Positions 44,822 through 54,795 are shown, numbered from the stretch's first letter. The stretch is 64,000 nucleotides of DNA from PoT sp049331405 (GCF_049331405.1 NZ_CP186274.1:4030001-4094000), one strand, 5' to 3'. Notes: a model not told the origin generated them from the letters alone. Made by a program: numbers and translations.

Positions 44822-45108
44822 GCTCCATAACGCACGAACTCGGCCCCGGCGGCTTGATCCGTTCGTTTCCGGACGTACACTCGAGTCCGTGATAGAGTCT
44901 TGGTACGCGCGCACTCGAGGGCCATGCGAGGCCCCTCGACCGCTCCTGCGACATACCCGATGCGCGCATCCGTCCGCCTAACTCCCTGGCCGACTTTTTG
45001 TTGCAACGGGGCGTGGCGGGCGGAAAATAGACAGGAACTCTCCGCTAATTCGGTCGACTCGATGGTTTTCGGGTCAAACCTATTGACCTCCATGCCCGGG
45101 ATGGTTCG

Positions 45109-48100
45109 ATGCTCGAGATTCGCAAGCTGCTGGTGGCCAATCGTGGCGAGATCGCCATCCGGGTCTGTCGTTCGGCTCACGAGCTCGGCATAAGGACGGT
45201 TGCGATCTACTCCCACGAGGACCGATTCGCCATCCATCGGCTCAAGGCCGACGAGGCCTATCAGGTCGGGAAGCAGGGCGAGCCCATCCGCAGCTATTTG
45301 AACATCGAGGCGATCATCGCCCTGGCTCGCGAGAAGAAGGTCGACGCGATCCACCCGGGCTATGGGTTCCTCTCCGAGAACTCCGACTTCGCCCGAGCCT
45401 GCGCCGAGGCCGGGATCAAGTTCGTCGGCCCTCGCCCCGAAATCCTCGACCTCCTCGGCGACAAGGTCGCGGCCCGCAAGATCGCCGACGAGGCGGGCGT
45501 GCCGATCCTCTCGGGAAGCCCTCACCCGGTCCTTCCGGGGGCGGATGCGCAGGGGGTCGCCGAGACGCTGGGATACCCCGTGATCGTCAAGGCCTCGATG
45601 GGGGGCGGCGGCAGAGGTATGAGGGTCGTCGAGACTGCCGATGCCCTCGACACGGCCGTCGACCAGGCCAGGCGCGAGGCCGGGACGGCCTTCGGCGTGC
45701 CGGACGTCTTCCTCGAGAAGTTCATCCGCAAGGCCAAGCACATCGAGGTGCAACTCCTCGGCGACAGCCTTGGCAACCTCGTCCATCTCTACGAGCGCGA
45801 CTGCTCGGTCCAGCGTCGACACCAGAAGGTCATCGAGATCGCCCCGGCGTACAACCTCGACCCGGCCATCCGCACGGCAATCTGCGACGCTGCCGTGAAG
45901 ATCGGCCGGCACGTCAGGTATGACAACGCGGGGACTGTCGAGTTCCTCCTCGACGACGAGACCGGGAAGTTCTACTTCATCGAGGTGAACCCGCGCATCC
46001 AGGTCGAGCACACCGTCACCGAGATGGTGACGGGCATCGACCTCGTGAAGAGCCAGATCTTGATCGCCCAGGGGGCGTCGCTCTCAGACCCTGAGATCGG
46101 GATCCCGGATCAAGGCTCGGTGCAGACGCAGGGCTTCGCCTTCCAGTGCCGCGTGACGACCGAGGATCCGGCCAACAAGTTTACGCCCGACTACGGCCGC
46201 ATCACGCACTATCGCTCGGCGGGCGGCCTCGGTCTGCGGCTCGATGGCGGCCCGGGCATCACGGGCGGGATCGTTACTCCCTTTTATGATTCGCTCCTGG
46301 TCAAAGTCTCCGCTAGCGGCAGGCGCTTCATCGACGCCGTGAAGCGGATGGAGCGGGCTCTGCAAGAATTCCGCATCCGCGGCGTGAAGACGAATATCCC
46401 ATTCCTCCTGAACGTCATCGATCATCCGGACTTCCTCGAAGGACGCTGCACGACCCGGTTCATCGACGAAACGCCGGACCTGTTCCGATTCCCGCTCAGG
46501 CAGGATCGGGCCACCAAGATCCTCACCTTCGCGGCCGAGGTCACGGTCAACGGCTTCCCGGGGGTCACCCGGCCTTCCGCAGAAATTGGCCTGACCGAGC
46601 CGGTCCCGCCCCCGTTCGATGCGACCGCCGAGCCGGTGCCCGGCTCCCGCCAGCGCTTCAAGGAGATGGGCCCCGAGAAGTTTTCCCAGTGGGTCCGCGA
46701 GCATACCCCCCTGCTCCTCACCGACACCACCTTCCGGGATGCCCACCAGTCGTTGCTGGCCACCCGGCTCCGCACCCGGGACATGCTCAGGGTGGCCGAT
46801 GCTTATGCCCGCATCTGTCCCAAGATGTTCTCGATCGAGATGTGGGGCGGTGCCACCTTCGACACCTCGATGCGCTTCCTCAAGGAAGACCCCTGGGATC
46901 GCCTGACCCAGCTCCGGGAAAAGATCCCCAATATCCTGTTTCAGATGCTCCTTCGGGGCTCGAATGCCGTCGGCTACACGAGCTATCCCGACAACCTCGT
47001 GCGGGAGTTCGTCAAGGAATCGGCCTCGGCCGGGATCGATCTCTTCCGGGTCTTCGACGCCCTGAACTGGATACCGAACATGCAGGTGGCCCTCGACGCC
47101 GTCCGAGAGGCGGGCGGGCTCTGCGAGGCCGCCATCTGCTACACGGGCGACATCCTCAACCCCGCCAGGCCCAAGTACAACCTCGGCTACTACGTCTCAA
47201 TGGCGAAGGAACTCGAGAAGCGCGGTGCGAACTTCATCGCCATCAAGGACATGGCCGGGCTCTGCAAGCCGTTCGCGGCCGAGAGGTTGATCAAGGCACT
47301 CCGCGAAGAGGTCGGGATACCGATCCACTTCCACACGCACGATATCGGCGGGGCCCAGGCCGCCAGCGTGATCAAGGGGGCCGAGGTCGGGCTCGACGTG
47401 GCCGACGGTGCCATCGCCTCGATGTCCGGCCTGACCTCGCAGGCGAGCCTCAACGCCCTGGTCGAATCGCTGCGGTTCACCCCGCGCGAGACCGAAGTCG
47501 AGCCGGCCGCTCTGATCGAGCTGAGCCGATACTGGGAGGAAGTCCGGGCGATGTACGCCCCGTTCGAGGCGGGCCTCCTCGCCCCCTCGGCCGAGGTCTA
47601 CGCCTACGAGATGCCGGGCGGTCAATACACGAACCTGCTCCAGCAGGCCAAGGCCCTGGGCCTGGAGTCGCGCTGGCCGGAGGTCTGCAAGGCCTACGCC
47701 GACGTCAACATCCTCTTCGGCGACATCGTCAAGGTGACGCCCAGCTCCAAGGTCGTCGGCGACATGGCCCTCTTCCTCGTCGCCAATAACCTCGTCCCCA
47801 GCGACACGCTCGATCCCGAACGCGAACTCGCCTTCCCGGAGAGTGTCGTCGAACTCTTCGAAGGCCGCCTCGGCCAGCCCCCTGGAGGCTTCCCGGCAGC
47901 CCTACAGGAACGCGTGCTCAAGGGGCGACCGGCGAGCACTGACCGGCCCGGTGCGAACCTTCCGCCGGCCGACATCGCAGCCGCCCGGGAGAAGGCGGCC
48001 GCCTTACTCGGACGCCCGGCGACGGTGCGCGACGCCCTCAGCCTCCTGATCTACCCTCGCGTCTTCCCAGATCTCGCCTCCCATCAGCGGTCGTATTCCG

Positions 48101-48558
48101 ACACGTCGATCCTGCCAACCCCGATCTTCTTCTTCGGGCCTGATGCCGCGAAGGAATACCCCGTCGAGATCGAGCCGGGCAAGACGTTGATCGTCAAGCT
48201 CCTCGCCGTGGGCGAGCCCCACGCCGACGGCAGGCGCACGGTCTTCTTCGAGCTCAATGGCCAACCTCGCGAGGTCGAGATCATCGACCGCTCGCTCGCG
48301 TCGGCCGTCCGCGAGGTCGCCAAGGCCGACCCGAGCGACCCGAATCAGATCGGCTCTCCCTTGCCAGGACTCGTGGTCGGGGTCGCAGTGCATGTTGGCG
48401 ACGCCGTCCGCAAGGGCCAGAAGCTCCTCTCCATCGAGGCCATGAAGATGGAAACGACCCTGTACGCCGAGCGGCCCGGCCGCGTCGCGGAGGTCCTCAC
48501 CGCGGTCGGCCAGCAGGTGCAGACGGGCGAACTCCTCATCAAGTTGACGCCCCAATAA
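45109..48558 (+). CDS. pyc: Pyruvate carboxylase
   Basis: The 1149-residue single-chain enzyme carboxylates pyruvate to oxaloacetate using ATP and bicarbonate. Domains in order: biotin carboxylase (1-450; KLLVANRGEIAIRV, HPGYGFLSEN, ATP-grasp GGGGRGMRVV, EVNPRIQVEHTVTE), carboxyltransferase (about 530-800; TDTTFRDAHQSLLATR, HFHTHDIGGAQ), the PYC/OADA linker (to about 1030), and a biotinyl domain with Lys1113 in EAMKMETT. The length is normal. The start is ATG 45109; the upstream GGGATGG is a moderate site. The biotin ligase gene follows 96 bases later. It replenishes the TCA cycle and could use pyruvate or lactate carbon taken up by the permease at 54910-56553. Confidence 0.97.
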   Translation: MLEIRKLLVANRGEIAIRVCRSAHELGIRTVAIYSHEDRFAIHRLKADEAYQVGKQGEPIRSYLNIEAIIALAREKKVDAIHPGYGFLSENSDFARACAEAGIKFVGPRPEILDLLGDKVAARKIADEAGVPILSGSPHPVLPGADAQGVAETLGYPVIVKASMGGGGRGMRVVETADALDTAVDQARREAGTAFGVPDVFLEKFIRKAKHIEVQLLGDSLGNLVHLYERDCSVQRRHQKVIEIAPAYNLDPAIRTAICDAAVKIGRHVRYDNAGTVEFLLDDETGKFYFIEVNPRIQVEHTVTEMVTGIDLVKSQILIAQGASLSDPEIGIPDQGSVQTQGFAFQCRVTTEDPANKFTPDYGRITHYRSAGGLGLRLDGGPGITGGIVTPFYDSLLVKVSASGRRFIDAVKRMERALQEFRIRGVKTNIPFLLNVIDHPDFLEGRCTTRFIDETPDLFRFPLRQDRATKILTFAAEVTVNGFPGVTRPSAEIGLTEPVPPPFDATAEPVPGSRQRFKEMGPEKFSQWVREHTPLLLTDTTFRDAHQSLLATRLRTRDMLRVADAYARICPKMFSIEMWGGATFDTSMRFLKEDPWDRLTQLREKIPNILFQMLLRGSNAVGYTSYPDNLVREFVKESASAGIDLFRVFDALNWIPNMQVALDAVREAGGLCEAAICYTGDILNPARPKYNLGYYVSMAKELEKRGANFIAIKDMAGLCKPFAAERLIKALREEVGIPIHFHTHDIGGAQAASVIKGAEVGLDVADGAIASMSGLTSQASLNALVESLRFTPRETEVEPAALIELSRYWEEVRAMYAPFEAGLLAPSAEVYAYEMPGGQYTNLLQQAKALGLESRWPEVCKAYADVNILFGDIVKVTPSSKVVGDMALFLVANNLVPSDTLDPERELAFPESVVELFEGRLGQPPGGFPAALQERVLKGRPASTDRPGANLPPADIAAAREKAAALLGRPATVRDALSLLIYPRVFPDLASHQRSYSDTSILPTPIFFFGPDAAKEYPVEIEPGKTLIVKLLAVGEPHADGRRTVFFELNGQPREVEIIDRSLASAVREVAKADPSDPNQIGSPLPGLVVGVAVHVGDAVRKGQKLLSIEAMKMETTLYAERPGRVAEVLTAVGQQVQTGELLIKLTPQ

Positions 48559-48654
48559 TTCTGGATATCTTGCAAACCTTCATCCATCAGCCGGCTCGGC
48601 GGCCTTCTCCCCTCGCATGAGGGCCGCCGACCGACCGGGCTGGAAGTGTCGACC

Positions 48655-49419
48655 ATGCTGGAATCGTTCGCCGGGACGTGGGTGTATCGCGAAAGCGTCG
48701 AGTCGACCAACGACCTGGCGAAGGAGATCGTGTCCGATCCTCGAGGCCCCCTCCCCGTCGTCGTCTGGACCAAACGCCAGACTCGCGGGCGAGGTCGAGG
48801 CGATCATGTCTGGTGGTCGGACGAGGGGAGCCTGACATTCACAGTGGGTTTCGACCCGGCCGCGCTGGGTCTCGAGCGTCGGCATGAGCCTCGGATCGCC
48901 CTGGCCACGTCGGTGGCCGTCATCGAGACGCTCGCCCCTCTCGGGATTAATCATGGACTCGAGATCCGCTGGCCCAATGACATCGAGGCGTCCGGCCGCA
49001 AGCTTGGCGGGCTGCTCCCCGAGCGAGTCGAGACGCCGCAGGGGCCTCGACTCGTCGTGGGCCTTGGCATCAATGTCTTCACCCACTTCGATGGGGCGCC
49101 GGACGAAGTCCGCAAAATGGCTGTCTCGGTGGCCGAACTCGCTTCGACACCACTTCCCTTTGCGGATCTGGGCGATCTGATCGAGCCGATCCTCACCAAA
49201 TTGTCCGAAGCCCTGGGCCGCCTGAGTCGCGACGATTCGGCGTTATCCGGACGCTGGGAAGCCCTCGACGGACTTCGCGACAAGGCCGTGCGGATCAACC
49301 TCGGCAGCCGCATCCTTCAAGGCGTAGGACGGGGCATCGACGAGGAAGGTGCCCTGCTCGTTGCGTCGGGAGGCGTGATCCATCGAATCTTCGGCGGCCA
49401 GGTCTTGCGAGATCGGTGA
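48655..49419 (+). CDS. birA: Biotin-[acetyl-CoA-carboxylase/pyruvate carboxylase] ligase
   Basis: The 254-residue protein has the BirA catalytic core: ESVESTNDLAKE, TRGRGRGDHVWWSDEGSLTFTV with the adenylate-binding GRGRG-type loop, IRWPNDIEASGRKLGGLLPE with the active-site Lys, and a small C-terminal beta domain. It lacks the N-terminal helix-turn-helix of E. coli BirA, so it is a ligase only and not a repressor. It attaches biotin to Lys of biotinyl domains; the adjacent pyruvate carboxylase is the evident target. ATG 48655 lies eight bases after GGAAG, and the GTG at 48646 overlaps that site. Confidence 0.94.
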   Translation: MLESFAGTWVYRESVESTNDLAKEIVSDPRGPLPVVVWTKRQTRGRGRGDHVWWSDEGSLTFTVGFDPAALGLERRHEPRIALATSVAVIETLAPLGINHGLEIRWPNDIEASGRKLGGLLPERVETPQGPRLVVGLGINVFTHFDGAPDEVRKMAVSVAELASTPLPFADLGDLIEPILTKLSEALGRLSRDDSALSGRWEALDGLRDKAVRINLGSRILQGVGRGIDEEGALLVASGGVIHRIFGGQVLRDR

Positions 49420-49618
49420 ACACGCCCGAGCACGAACCGCTTTCAATTCCCTTCCCGACGTGTACACTCGGGACGCCTCGGCCATTGCATTTCTGTATGC
49501 GCGGCCGATTCCCATTAGAAATGCGTTCCTCATGGCCTCGCCACGACCCATCGGCCGTGAGTTCCTGAGGTCATGCCTTGGTTTTCATGTCTCGACATCA
49601 AGGTTCGGAGCATCGATC

Positions 49619-50578
49619 ATGCCTTTCGCCCAGGTTCGAGGATGGGGACGATACCGGGTAGCGGTTGCCCTATTAGGCGGACTCTGCCTGTCGACGTGTC
49701 GAGTGGCCGAAGCCCAGGAGACGCCGAGCGGGACTGCCGCATCGAAGGCGGACGTGTTCGCAGTCACCTCATCCTGGAAAGGGGAACGCTCCAAGGATGG
49801 GCGACCCAGGGTGAGCGACGAACTCCTTGCGCGAATGAAGTCGGTCTCGATCGAGGAGGCCTGGGAAGTCCTGCGCGTCAAAGGCTACGAAAACCAATTC
49901 GCGAGCGGTTGGCAGATGCTCCGGCCTAATCAACCGTTCGTCGGTCGAGCCCTCACGGCCGCCTATCTGCCGGCCCGGCCCGACTTCGTCGAGAAGGTCA
50001 CGCAGCTAGGCAAGGCCGAGGGCCGGATCGGGCCGACCAACTCCTGGCCGATCGACATGCTCCAGAAAGGGGACGTGTATATCGCCGACGGCTTCGGCAA
50101 GGTTGCCGATGGCACCTTGATCGGCGACAACCTGGGCAATGCGATCTACGCCAAGTCGAACACGGGAGTCGTCTTCGACGCAGGTGCGCGTGACATCGAC
50201 GGGCTCGCGGCTATCGAGGGCTTCAACGCCTTCGTCCGAGGCTGGGATCCCTCGTTCATGAAGAACATGGTCATGCATTCGATCAATCGCCCGATCCGGA
50301 TCGGCCAGTTGACGGTTCTCCCCGGCGACGTGATCCTCGCCCGTCGCGAGGGGGTCATCGTGATCCCACCCGTGCTCGCCGAGGAGGTCGTCCTCAGTTC
50401 CGAGGTCGTCCGCCTTAAGGACGAGTTCGGCCACCTTCGACTCCGAGAAGGGATCTACACGCCCGGCCAGATCGACGTCCCCTGGACCGACCCCATCAAG
50501 GCCGACTTCTTCAAGTGGATGGAGATGCTCCCGAACAAGCCCCCGACGCCTCGTGCCGAGATCGAGAAGCGTCTCTGA
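49619..50578 (+). CDS. Exported RraA-family protein (aldolase/lyase-like)
   Basis: The 319-residue product has a signal peptide (residues 1-34: VAVALLGGLCLSTCRVAEAQ). The RraA fold follows: DVYIADGFGKVADGTLIGDNLGNAIYAKSNTGVVFDAGARDIDGL, which contains the family's substrate-binding G-D-N/RD residues. Family members include 4-hydroxy-4-methyl-2-oxoglutarate and oxaloacetate-type aldolases and the RNase E inhibitor RraA. In the late strand the usual Asp is changed (PGDVILARREGVIVIPP). A signal peptide on this family is unusual outside planctomycetes and relatives. ATG 49619 has GGAG eight bases upstream; a longer in-frame reading begins inside the birA gap. Convergent with the SelA-like gene. 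Confidence 0.85.
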   Translation: MPFAQVRGWGRYRVAVALLGGLCLSTCRVAEAQETPSGTAASKADVFAVTSSWKGERSKDGRPRVSDELLARMKSVSIEEAWEVLRVKGYENQFASGWQMLRPNQPFVGRALTAAYLPARPDFVEKVTQLGKAEGRIGPTNSWPIDMLQKGDVYIADGFGKVADGTLIGDNLGNAIYAKSNTGVVFDAGARDIDGLAAIEGFNAFVRGWDPSFMKNMVMHSINRPIRIGQLTVLPGDVILARREGVIVIPPVLAEEVVLSSEVVRLKDEFGHLRLREGIYTPGQIDVPWTDPIKADFFKWMEMLPNKPPTPRAEIEKRL

Positions 50579-50623
50579 TCACAGGGTCTAAGATCGCTCA
50601 TGCGTTTTAGACCGGATGTCCCG

Positions 50624-50659
50624 AATAGCCAGGCTCGCAAGTCCTCGAGCCTGGCTATT
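50624..50659. terminator. Stem-loop between convergent RraA-like and SelA-like genes
   Basis: AATAGCCAGGCTCG (50624-50637) pairs perfectly with CGAGCCTGGCTATT (50646-50659). There is no T-tract on either side, but the position, between two stop codons 108 bases apart, suggests a bidirectional terminator. Confidence 0.55.
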
Positions 50660-50685
50660 CCACGTCGACAATGCCCTACCAGAGA

Positions 50686-51912
50686 TCACGCACCGGCGAA
50701 GATGGCGCTCAGGCGCTGGGCGACGATCGCATCCTCGCCAGGCTCCATCATCCAGACGCCGATGGAGAGGCGACGGCTCGAGTTGGGCCCGACTTCGATG
50801 CTGGGCGTACCCTCGCGGAGCTTCTGAACAACCTGTGACGGGGTCAACTTCCTGGCCTTCTCATCCCAGTCGATTCGGAGATGCGGGACGGCGTTGGCGA
50901 TCTCGGGGACGAAAACTTCGGTTTTCACATCAGGATAAGTCTTGAGGGCGTCGGCGATGATCTGACAGCGCTTCTCCCAATCTTTCCAGACGGCCTCGTG
51001 GTCCTCCTTGAGGAATCCCTCGAGGGCGACCAGCATCCCGATGATTTCCTCCTTGTTCACCTTGTTCGTGCGGCCGACGGTGTCGCCATTGGGGCTGGTA
51101 TTGAGCTTGGCGGCGGCGATCAGGTCTTTCCGACCCAGGAGCAAACCCGTCGATTGAGGCCCACGGATCCCCTTGCCGCCCGAGACGGCGACGAGGTCGA
51201 AGCCCATCTTGGTGAACCTCCAGAGGTTCTCCGCGGGGGGGACGTCGGCGGCGGCGTCGATCAAAGTCGGGATGTTGTGCTTCTTCGCGATCTCGACGAA
51301 TTCTTCGTGATGGATCTTGCCCAGCGGGTCGGCGAAGTTCAGGAAGAACATCATCGCCGTCCGCTCGTTGATCGCCTTCTCGAGTTCCTCGCGGGTCTCG
51401 ACCTCGATCATCGTCGCGCCCGTGTTCCGGATTGCGTGGTCGTAGCCCACCCGATGTGTCTTCTGGACGAGGACTTCGTTCTTGAGCCCCTTCATCTCCG
51501 GGATCTGGCTCATCTTCTGCTTGTCGGAGCCGGTGATGCAGGCGGCCGTCCCCAGGCACATGGCCGAGGCGCAGCCGGCCGTTACGAGCGCGGCCGGGGC
51601 ATGGACCAACTCCGCGATCCGCTTGCCCACGGCCGCGTGCAACTCGTCGAGCATGACGTACTTCTTCGAGGCCAGTTGCATGGCCTCCATGACGCCCGGT
51701 CGCATCAGCGAGCCGGTCATCATCGTGAAGGTTCCCGCGGCATTGATGAAACTGCGGACCCCGAGTTCCTGGACGACGTCGCGGCCGGGCAACGCCGACG
51801 ACAGTACCGCCTCGACGGCCGAGGCCTCTCGATCGCCGACGATCATATGCAGGCCGGGAATTCCAGCGAGTAGGCTCAGGAATCTTCGTCGCTTGGTCCG
51901 GATCGGTTCCAT
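50686..51912 (-). CDS. Exported SelA-like PLP-dependent enzyme
   Basis: The 408-residue protein starts with a twin-arginine-like signal, KRRRFLSLLAG, then a mature part of the SelA / D-glucosaminate-6-phosphate ammonia-lyase type: GVRSFINAAGTFTMMTGS, AAVGKRIAEL, FLNFADPLG, DAAADVPP, and the PLP Lys in SGGKGIRGPQSTG. It is not the selenocysteine enzyme: it has the size and features of the amino-acid or amino-sugar lyase branch, and no sel genes are near. Tat export would fit a protein that folds with its cofactor inside the cell. It lies 150 bases downstream of the amidohydrolase gene on the same strand; the two are often paired in other bacteria. Confidence 0.88.
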   Translation of the reverse strand: MEPIRTKRRRFLSLLAGIPGLHMIVGDREASAVEAVLSSALPGRDVVQELGVRSFINAAGTFTMMTGSLMRPGVMEAMQLASKKYVMLDELHAAVGKRIAELVHAPAALVTAGCASAMCLGTAACITGSDKQKMSQIPEMKGLKNEVLVQKTHRVGYDHAIRNTGATMIEVETREELEKAINERTAMMFFLNFADPLGKIHHEEFVEIAKKHNIPTLIDAAADVPPAENLWRFTKMGFDLVAVSGGKGIRGPQSTGLLLGRKDLIAAAKLNTSPNGDTVGRTNKVNKEEIIGMLVALEGFLKEDHEAVWKDWEKRCQIIADALKTYPDVKTEVFVPEIANAVPHLRIDWDEKARKLTPSQVVQKLREGTPSIEVGPNSSRRLSIGVWMMEPGEDAIVAQRLSAIFAGA

Positions 51913-52062
51913 CGCGGGCTCCAGTGCAAGGTGAGTTGCGCGTGTCGAGAGGTGGATCGGATCGGAGATCGCGCCGACTTCGAGAACTGATGGATCGGCG
52001 CGAAACGAGCAGGTCGGTGGAGAGGAATTGGGGCGAATACGCGTGGGTGACGTCGCAGTCGA

Positions 52063-53385
52063 TCAGCGCAGGACGATGGTGGAGAGCGTCCGCCGGAGGT
52101 AGTCGGAGAGCGATTCGCGAGAGCCGTCCCAGCTCCGGTCGCCGGTGTTGCGGTAATCCTTGGGCAAGGTCTGCCAGTCCGGCCGCGAGAGGCCGTTGAG
52201 CTCGTAGACGACTTTCCCTCCGAGGATGGTCATCTCGCAGGTGAGCTTCTTGTCGCCGCGCAACAAGGCACCGTACCCATCCATGAATCCAAATTTTCCG
52301 TTCTCGAGGTTGAGGACGGCGATATCGGCGGGGGCGCCGACGGAGAGGTGGCCGAGTTGCTCCTGCCGGATCGCCTTGGCGGGGTTCCAGGTTGAGCGGA
52401 GGATGATGTCTTCGAGCGGCATATCCAGGGCGAGGAACTTGCTCATGACGTTGAGCATGTCCTTCATGCCGCCGTTGGCGCTCGTGATGTGGAGATCGGT
52501 CGAGATCGTGTCTGGCAGGAACCCTTCCTTGACGATCGGCACGCCCACGCGCCAGGCGAAGCTGGTCCCGCCGTGTCCCACGTCGAAGATGATCCCACGC
52601 CTTCGCCCCTCGTAGAGTGCGGGATTGGCGGTTCCCGCGGGCGTGAGTTCGCCTCGGAGGCCCGAATAGACGTGGGTGTAGATGTCACCCGCCCGAAGCT
52701 TCTTCGCGAGCAACTCCGCGAGCGTCCGCTGCGGCGAGGCACGACCGAAGTCGACCATGACGGGGATATCCGCCAGCGTGCCGGCCTCGACCGCCCGCTC
52801 GACGGGTGTGAACTCGGGCCCCGGGTAGTGGGCCGTCTTCACGCCGACGATCAGGCCCTTGTGCTTCAAGGCCATCTCGGCGGTCGGCCTGGCCTCCATG
52901 TCCGCGAGGTCGCGTTCGAACCGCCGGCCCCGCATGCCGTGGCCGACGATGTTGATGAATGCGAAGACATGAGTGCGCGAACGATCGATGATCCTGGACT
53001 TGAACTCCTCGAAGTCGCGCCAGCCGGCGCACCCGGCGTCGGCCACGGCCGTCACGCCCGCGCGAAGCGTGAAGCCGTCGGGGGCGACGCTCTGCCCGCC
53101 GACGTAGGAATTCCGCTCTCCGGGTCCTGCAAAGACGTGAACATGGATATCGACGAGCCCTGGCGTGACGTAATGCCCGGAGACGTCGACGGTCTTGGCT
53201 GCATTCGCGGGGTCGATCGAGGCCGCCACCGCGGCGATCTTGCCGTCCTTGATGGCGACGTCAAAGACGCCGTTGCGATGATTCTTGGGGTCGATGACGT
53301 GGCCGCCCTTCAGGAGCAGCGTGTAAGACGGCTGCTGGCCGACGAAGTTGGCGAGGAGGAGGAGGAAGGCGGCTGGGAGCGTCAT
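52063..53385 (-). CDS. Exported amidohydrolase/deacetylase-family metalloenzyme
   Basis: The 440-residue protein has a short signal peptide (residues 1-17) and the metal-dependent amidohydrolase fold: LLLKGGHVIDPKNHRNG, the HxH pair in GLVDIHVHVFAGPG, Lys in VGVKTAHYPG, His in YTHVYSG, DVGHGG, and Asp in STDLHITSANGG. It ends with TWNPAKAIRQEQLGHLSVGAPADIAVL. This is the dihydroorotase-like branch that includes EF_0837-type deacetylases found beside SelA-like lyases. It may remove an acyl group from an N-acylated amino acid or sugar acid outside the cytoplasm. It is probably the first gene of a two-gene operon, divergent from the triple-RidA gene. Confidence 0.9.
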   Translation of the reverse strand: MTLPAAFLLLLANFVGQQPSYTLLLKGGHVIDPKNHRNGVFDVAIKDGKIAAVAASIDPANAAKTVDVSGHYVTPGLVDIHVHVFAGPGERNSYVGGQSVAPDGFTLRAGVTAVADAGCAGWRDFEEFKSRIIDRSRTHVFAFINIVGHGMRGRRFERDLADMEARPTAEMALKHKGLIVGVKTAHYPGPEFTPVERAVEAGTLADIPVMVDFGRASPQRTLAELLAKKLRAGDIYTHVYSGLRGELTPAGTANPALYEGRRRGIIFDVGHGGTSFAWRVGVPIVKEGFLPDTISTDLHITSANGGMKDMLNVMSKFLALDMPLEDIILRSTWNPAKAIRQEQLGHLSVGAPADIAVLNLENGKFGFMDGYGALLRGDKKLTCEMTILGGKVVYELNGLSRPDWQTLPKDYRNTGDRSWDGSRESLSDYLRRTLSTIVLR

Positions 53386-53580
53386 CGTGATTTCCCATCG
53401 GTAAGGCCCGGTCGGTTGATGCGTCGAATCCTCCCGCAGACATCTTGAGCCAGCGGTGCGGCCAAATCAAGTCTCGCGACGGCCGATGATAGAACCCCGT
53501 TATGCGCTCTGATACACTCGCGCCGTCGTTGTTATGGGACCATCGAGAGAACTGCAACTGGCAGGAAAGGGAAGGGAGCT

Positions 53581-54795
53581 ATGAGCAGAGTCCGCCTGAT
53601 CGTCCTCGCGCCGGTCTTCCTCGCACTGAGTTCCGCCCAGCCGGTCCTGGGAGAAGCTCCCGCCAAGAAGTTCATCACCCCGAACGGCGAGCGGCCCAAG
53701 GGGCTCTTTGCCCCCGGCGTCCAGATCGGCAAGACCCTCTACGTCGCCGGCAAGGGGGATTACAGGCCCAATGCCCCCTTCCCCGAGAAGGTCGAGAATT
53801 GCCTGAACGAGGTCCGCAAGACGCTCCAGGTTGCCGGGCTCGACATGCAACACGTGGTCAAGTCGTTCGTCTATCTCGAGGACCACGAGCAGTTCCCCGA
53901 GTTCAACAAGGTCTATGCCAAGTTCTTCCCCAACAACCCGCCCGCCAGGACGACGCTGGGAGTGCCCCAGGTGCCGGGCGAGTCCCGCGTCGAGGTCACT
54001 TGCATCGCCTACAGCGACCTCGCCGAGCGGAAGCCGATCGGTACCCCGCCCCCGAACTTCCCGTACTCACCGGGCATCCTCGCCGGCGATACGCTCTACA
54101 TCTCGGGCAAAGGCGACCAACTCCCCGACGGCACACACCCCGCCACCTTCGAGGAGCAGGTCCGCCAGACCTTGCGCAACGTCGAGACGACCCTGAAGGC
54201 AGCCGGCCTGGATTTCAAGAATGTGGCGATGAGTCACGTCTTCCTCGACAAGTATGAGAATCTCGAAGTGACCAAGAAGGTCTACGCCGAGTTCTTCGAG
54301 AAGGGCAACGAGCCGGCCTGCGCCACGGTGTTCGTCGACTGGATCCCGGGCGGCTCCCACGTCGAGATCACCTGCATCGCGACGACCGACCTGGCGGGAC
54401 GCAAAGTCGTGTGTCCCGAAGGATTCAAGCCCGGCCCGGTCGAGGCGGCCGTCACGGCGAGCCCCGCAGTCTGGGCGGGGAACACGCTCTATCTCTCCGG
54501 CATGCCCGGCTTCAAGAACGAGGGAGAGGCCGTGACCTCCGGCCTGGAGGAACAGGTCAACACGATGGCCAAGCATCATACCGATATCCTACAGGCCGCC
54601 GGCCTGAACCTCGAGGACATCGTGGCGGGTTGGGTCTATCTTCGCGACATGAAAGACTATCAAGGGATGAACGACATCTATCGCAAGTTCTACTCGAAGG
54701 GCCCCGGCGTCCGGACCTGCCTGATGCCGAACTCGTCCTATGAGAAGAACCAGATCCTCGTCCGCGGTTCATTCATCGCGGCCCGGTCGAAGTGA
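53581..54795 (+). CDS. Exported protein with three tandem RidA domains
   Basis: The 404-residue protein has a signal peptide (residues 1-25) and three RidA (YjgF/UK114) repeats at about 30-145, 155-268 and 285-402. RidA proteins hydrolyse reactive enamine/imine intermediates made by PLP enzymes, using a conserved Arg. That Arg is present in repeat 1 (Arg123 in PARTTLGV) and repeat 3 (Arg378 in GVRTCL), but is Cys247 in repeat 2 (PACATVFV), so the middle repeat is probably structural. Single-domain RidA forms trimers; here one chain could make the whole trimer. It lies next to the exported PLP enzyme, a plausible source of substrate. The start at ATG 53581 follows GGGAG. Confidence 0.9.
   Translation: MSRVRLIVLAPVFLALSSAQPVLGEAPAKKFITPNGERPKGLFAPGVQIGKTLYVAGKGDYRPNAPFPEKVENCLNEVRKTLQVAGLDMQHVVKSFVYLEDHEQFPEFNKVYAKFFPNNPPARTTLGVPQVPGESRVEVTCIAYSDLAERKPIGTPPPNFPYSPGILAGDTLYISGKGDQLPDGTHPATFEEQVRQTLRNVETTLKAAGLDFKNVAMSHVFLDKYENLEVTKKVYAEFFEKGNEPACATVFVDWIPGGSHVEITCIATTDLAGRKVVCPEGFKPGPVEAAVTASPAVWAGNTLYLSGMPGFKNEGEAVTSGLEEQVNTMAKHHTDILQAAGLNLEDIVAGWVYLRDMKDYQGMNDIYRKFYSKGPGVRTCLMPNSSYEKNQILVRGSFIAARSK

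Noticed and set aside
44401..46011. Minus-strand open frame of 536 codons opposite the FAH and pyruvate carboxylase genes
   Set aside because: It spans two clearly coding plus-strand genes and the gap between them; composition and lack of a ribosome site mark it as a shadow.
50686..51912. Selenocysteine synthase SelA
   Set aside because: The protein has a Tat-like signal, lacks sel neighbours, and resembles the SelA-like lyase branch instead.
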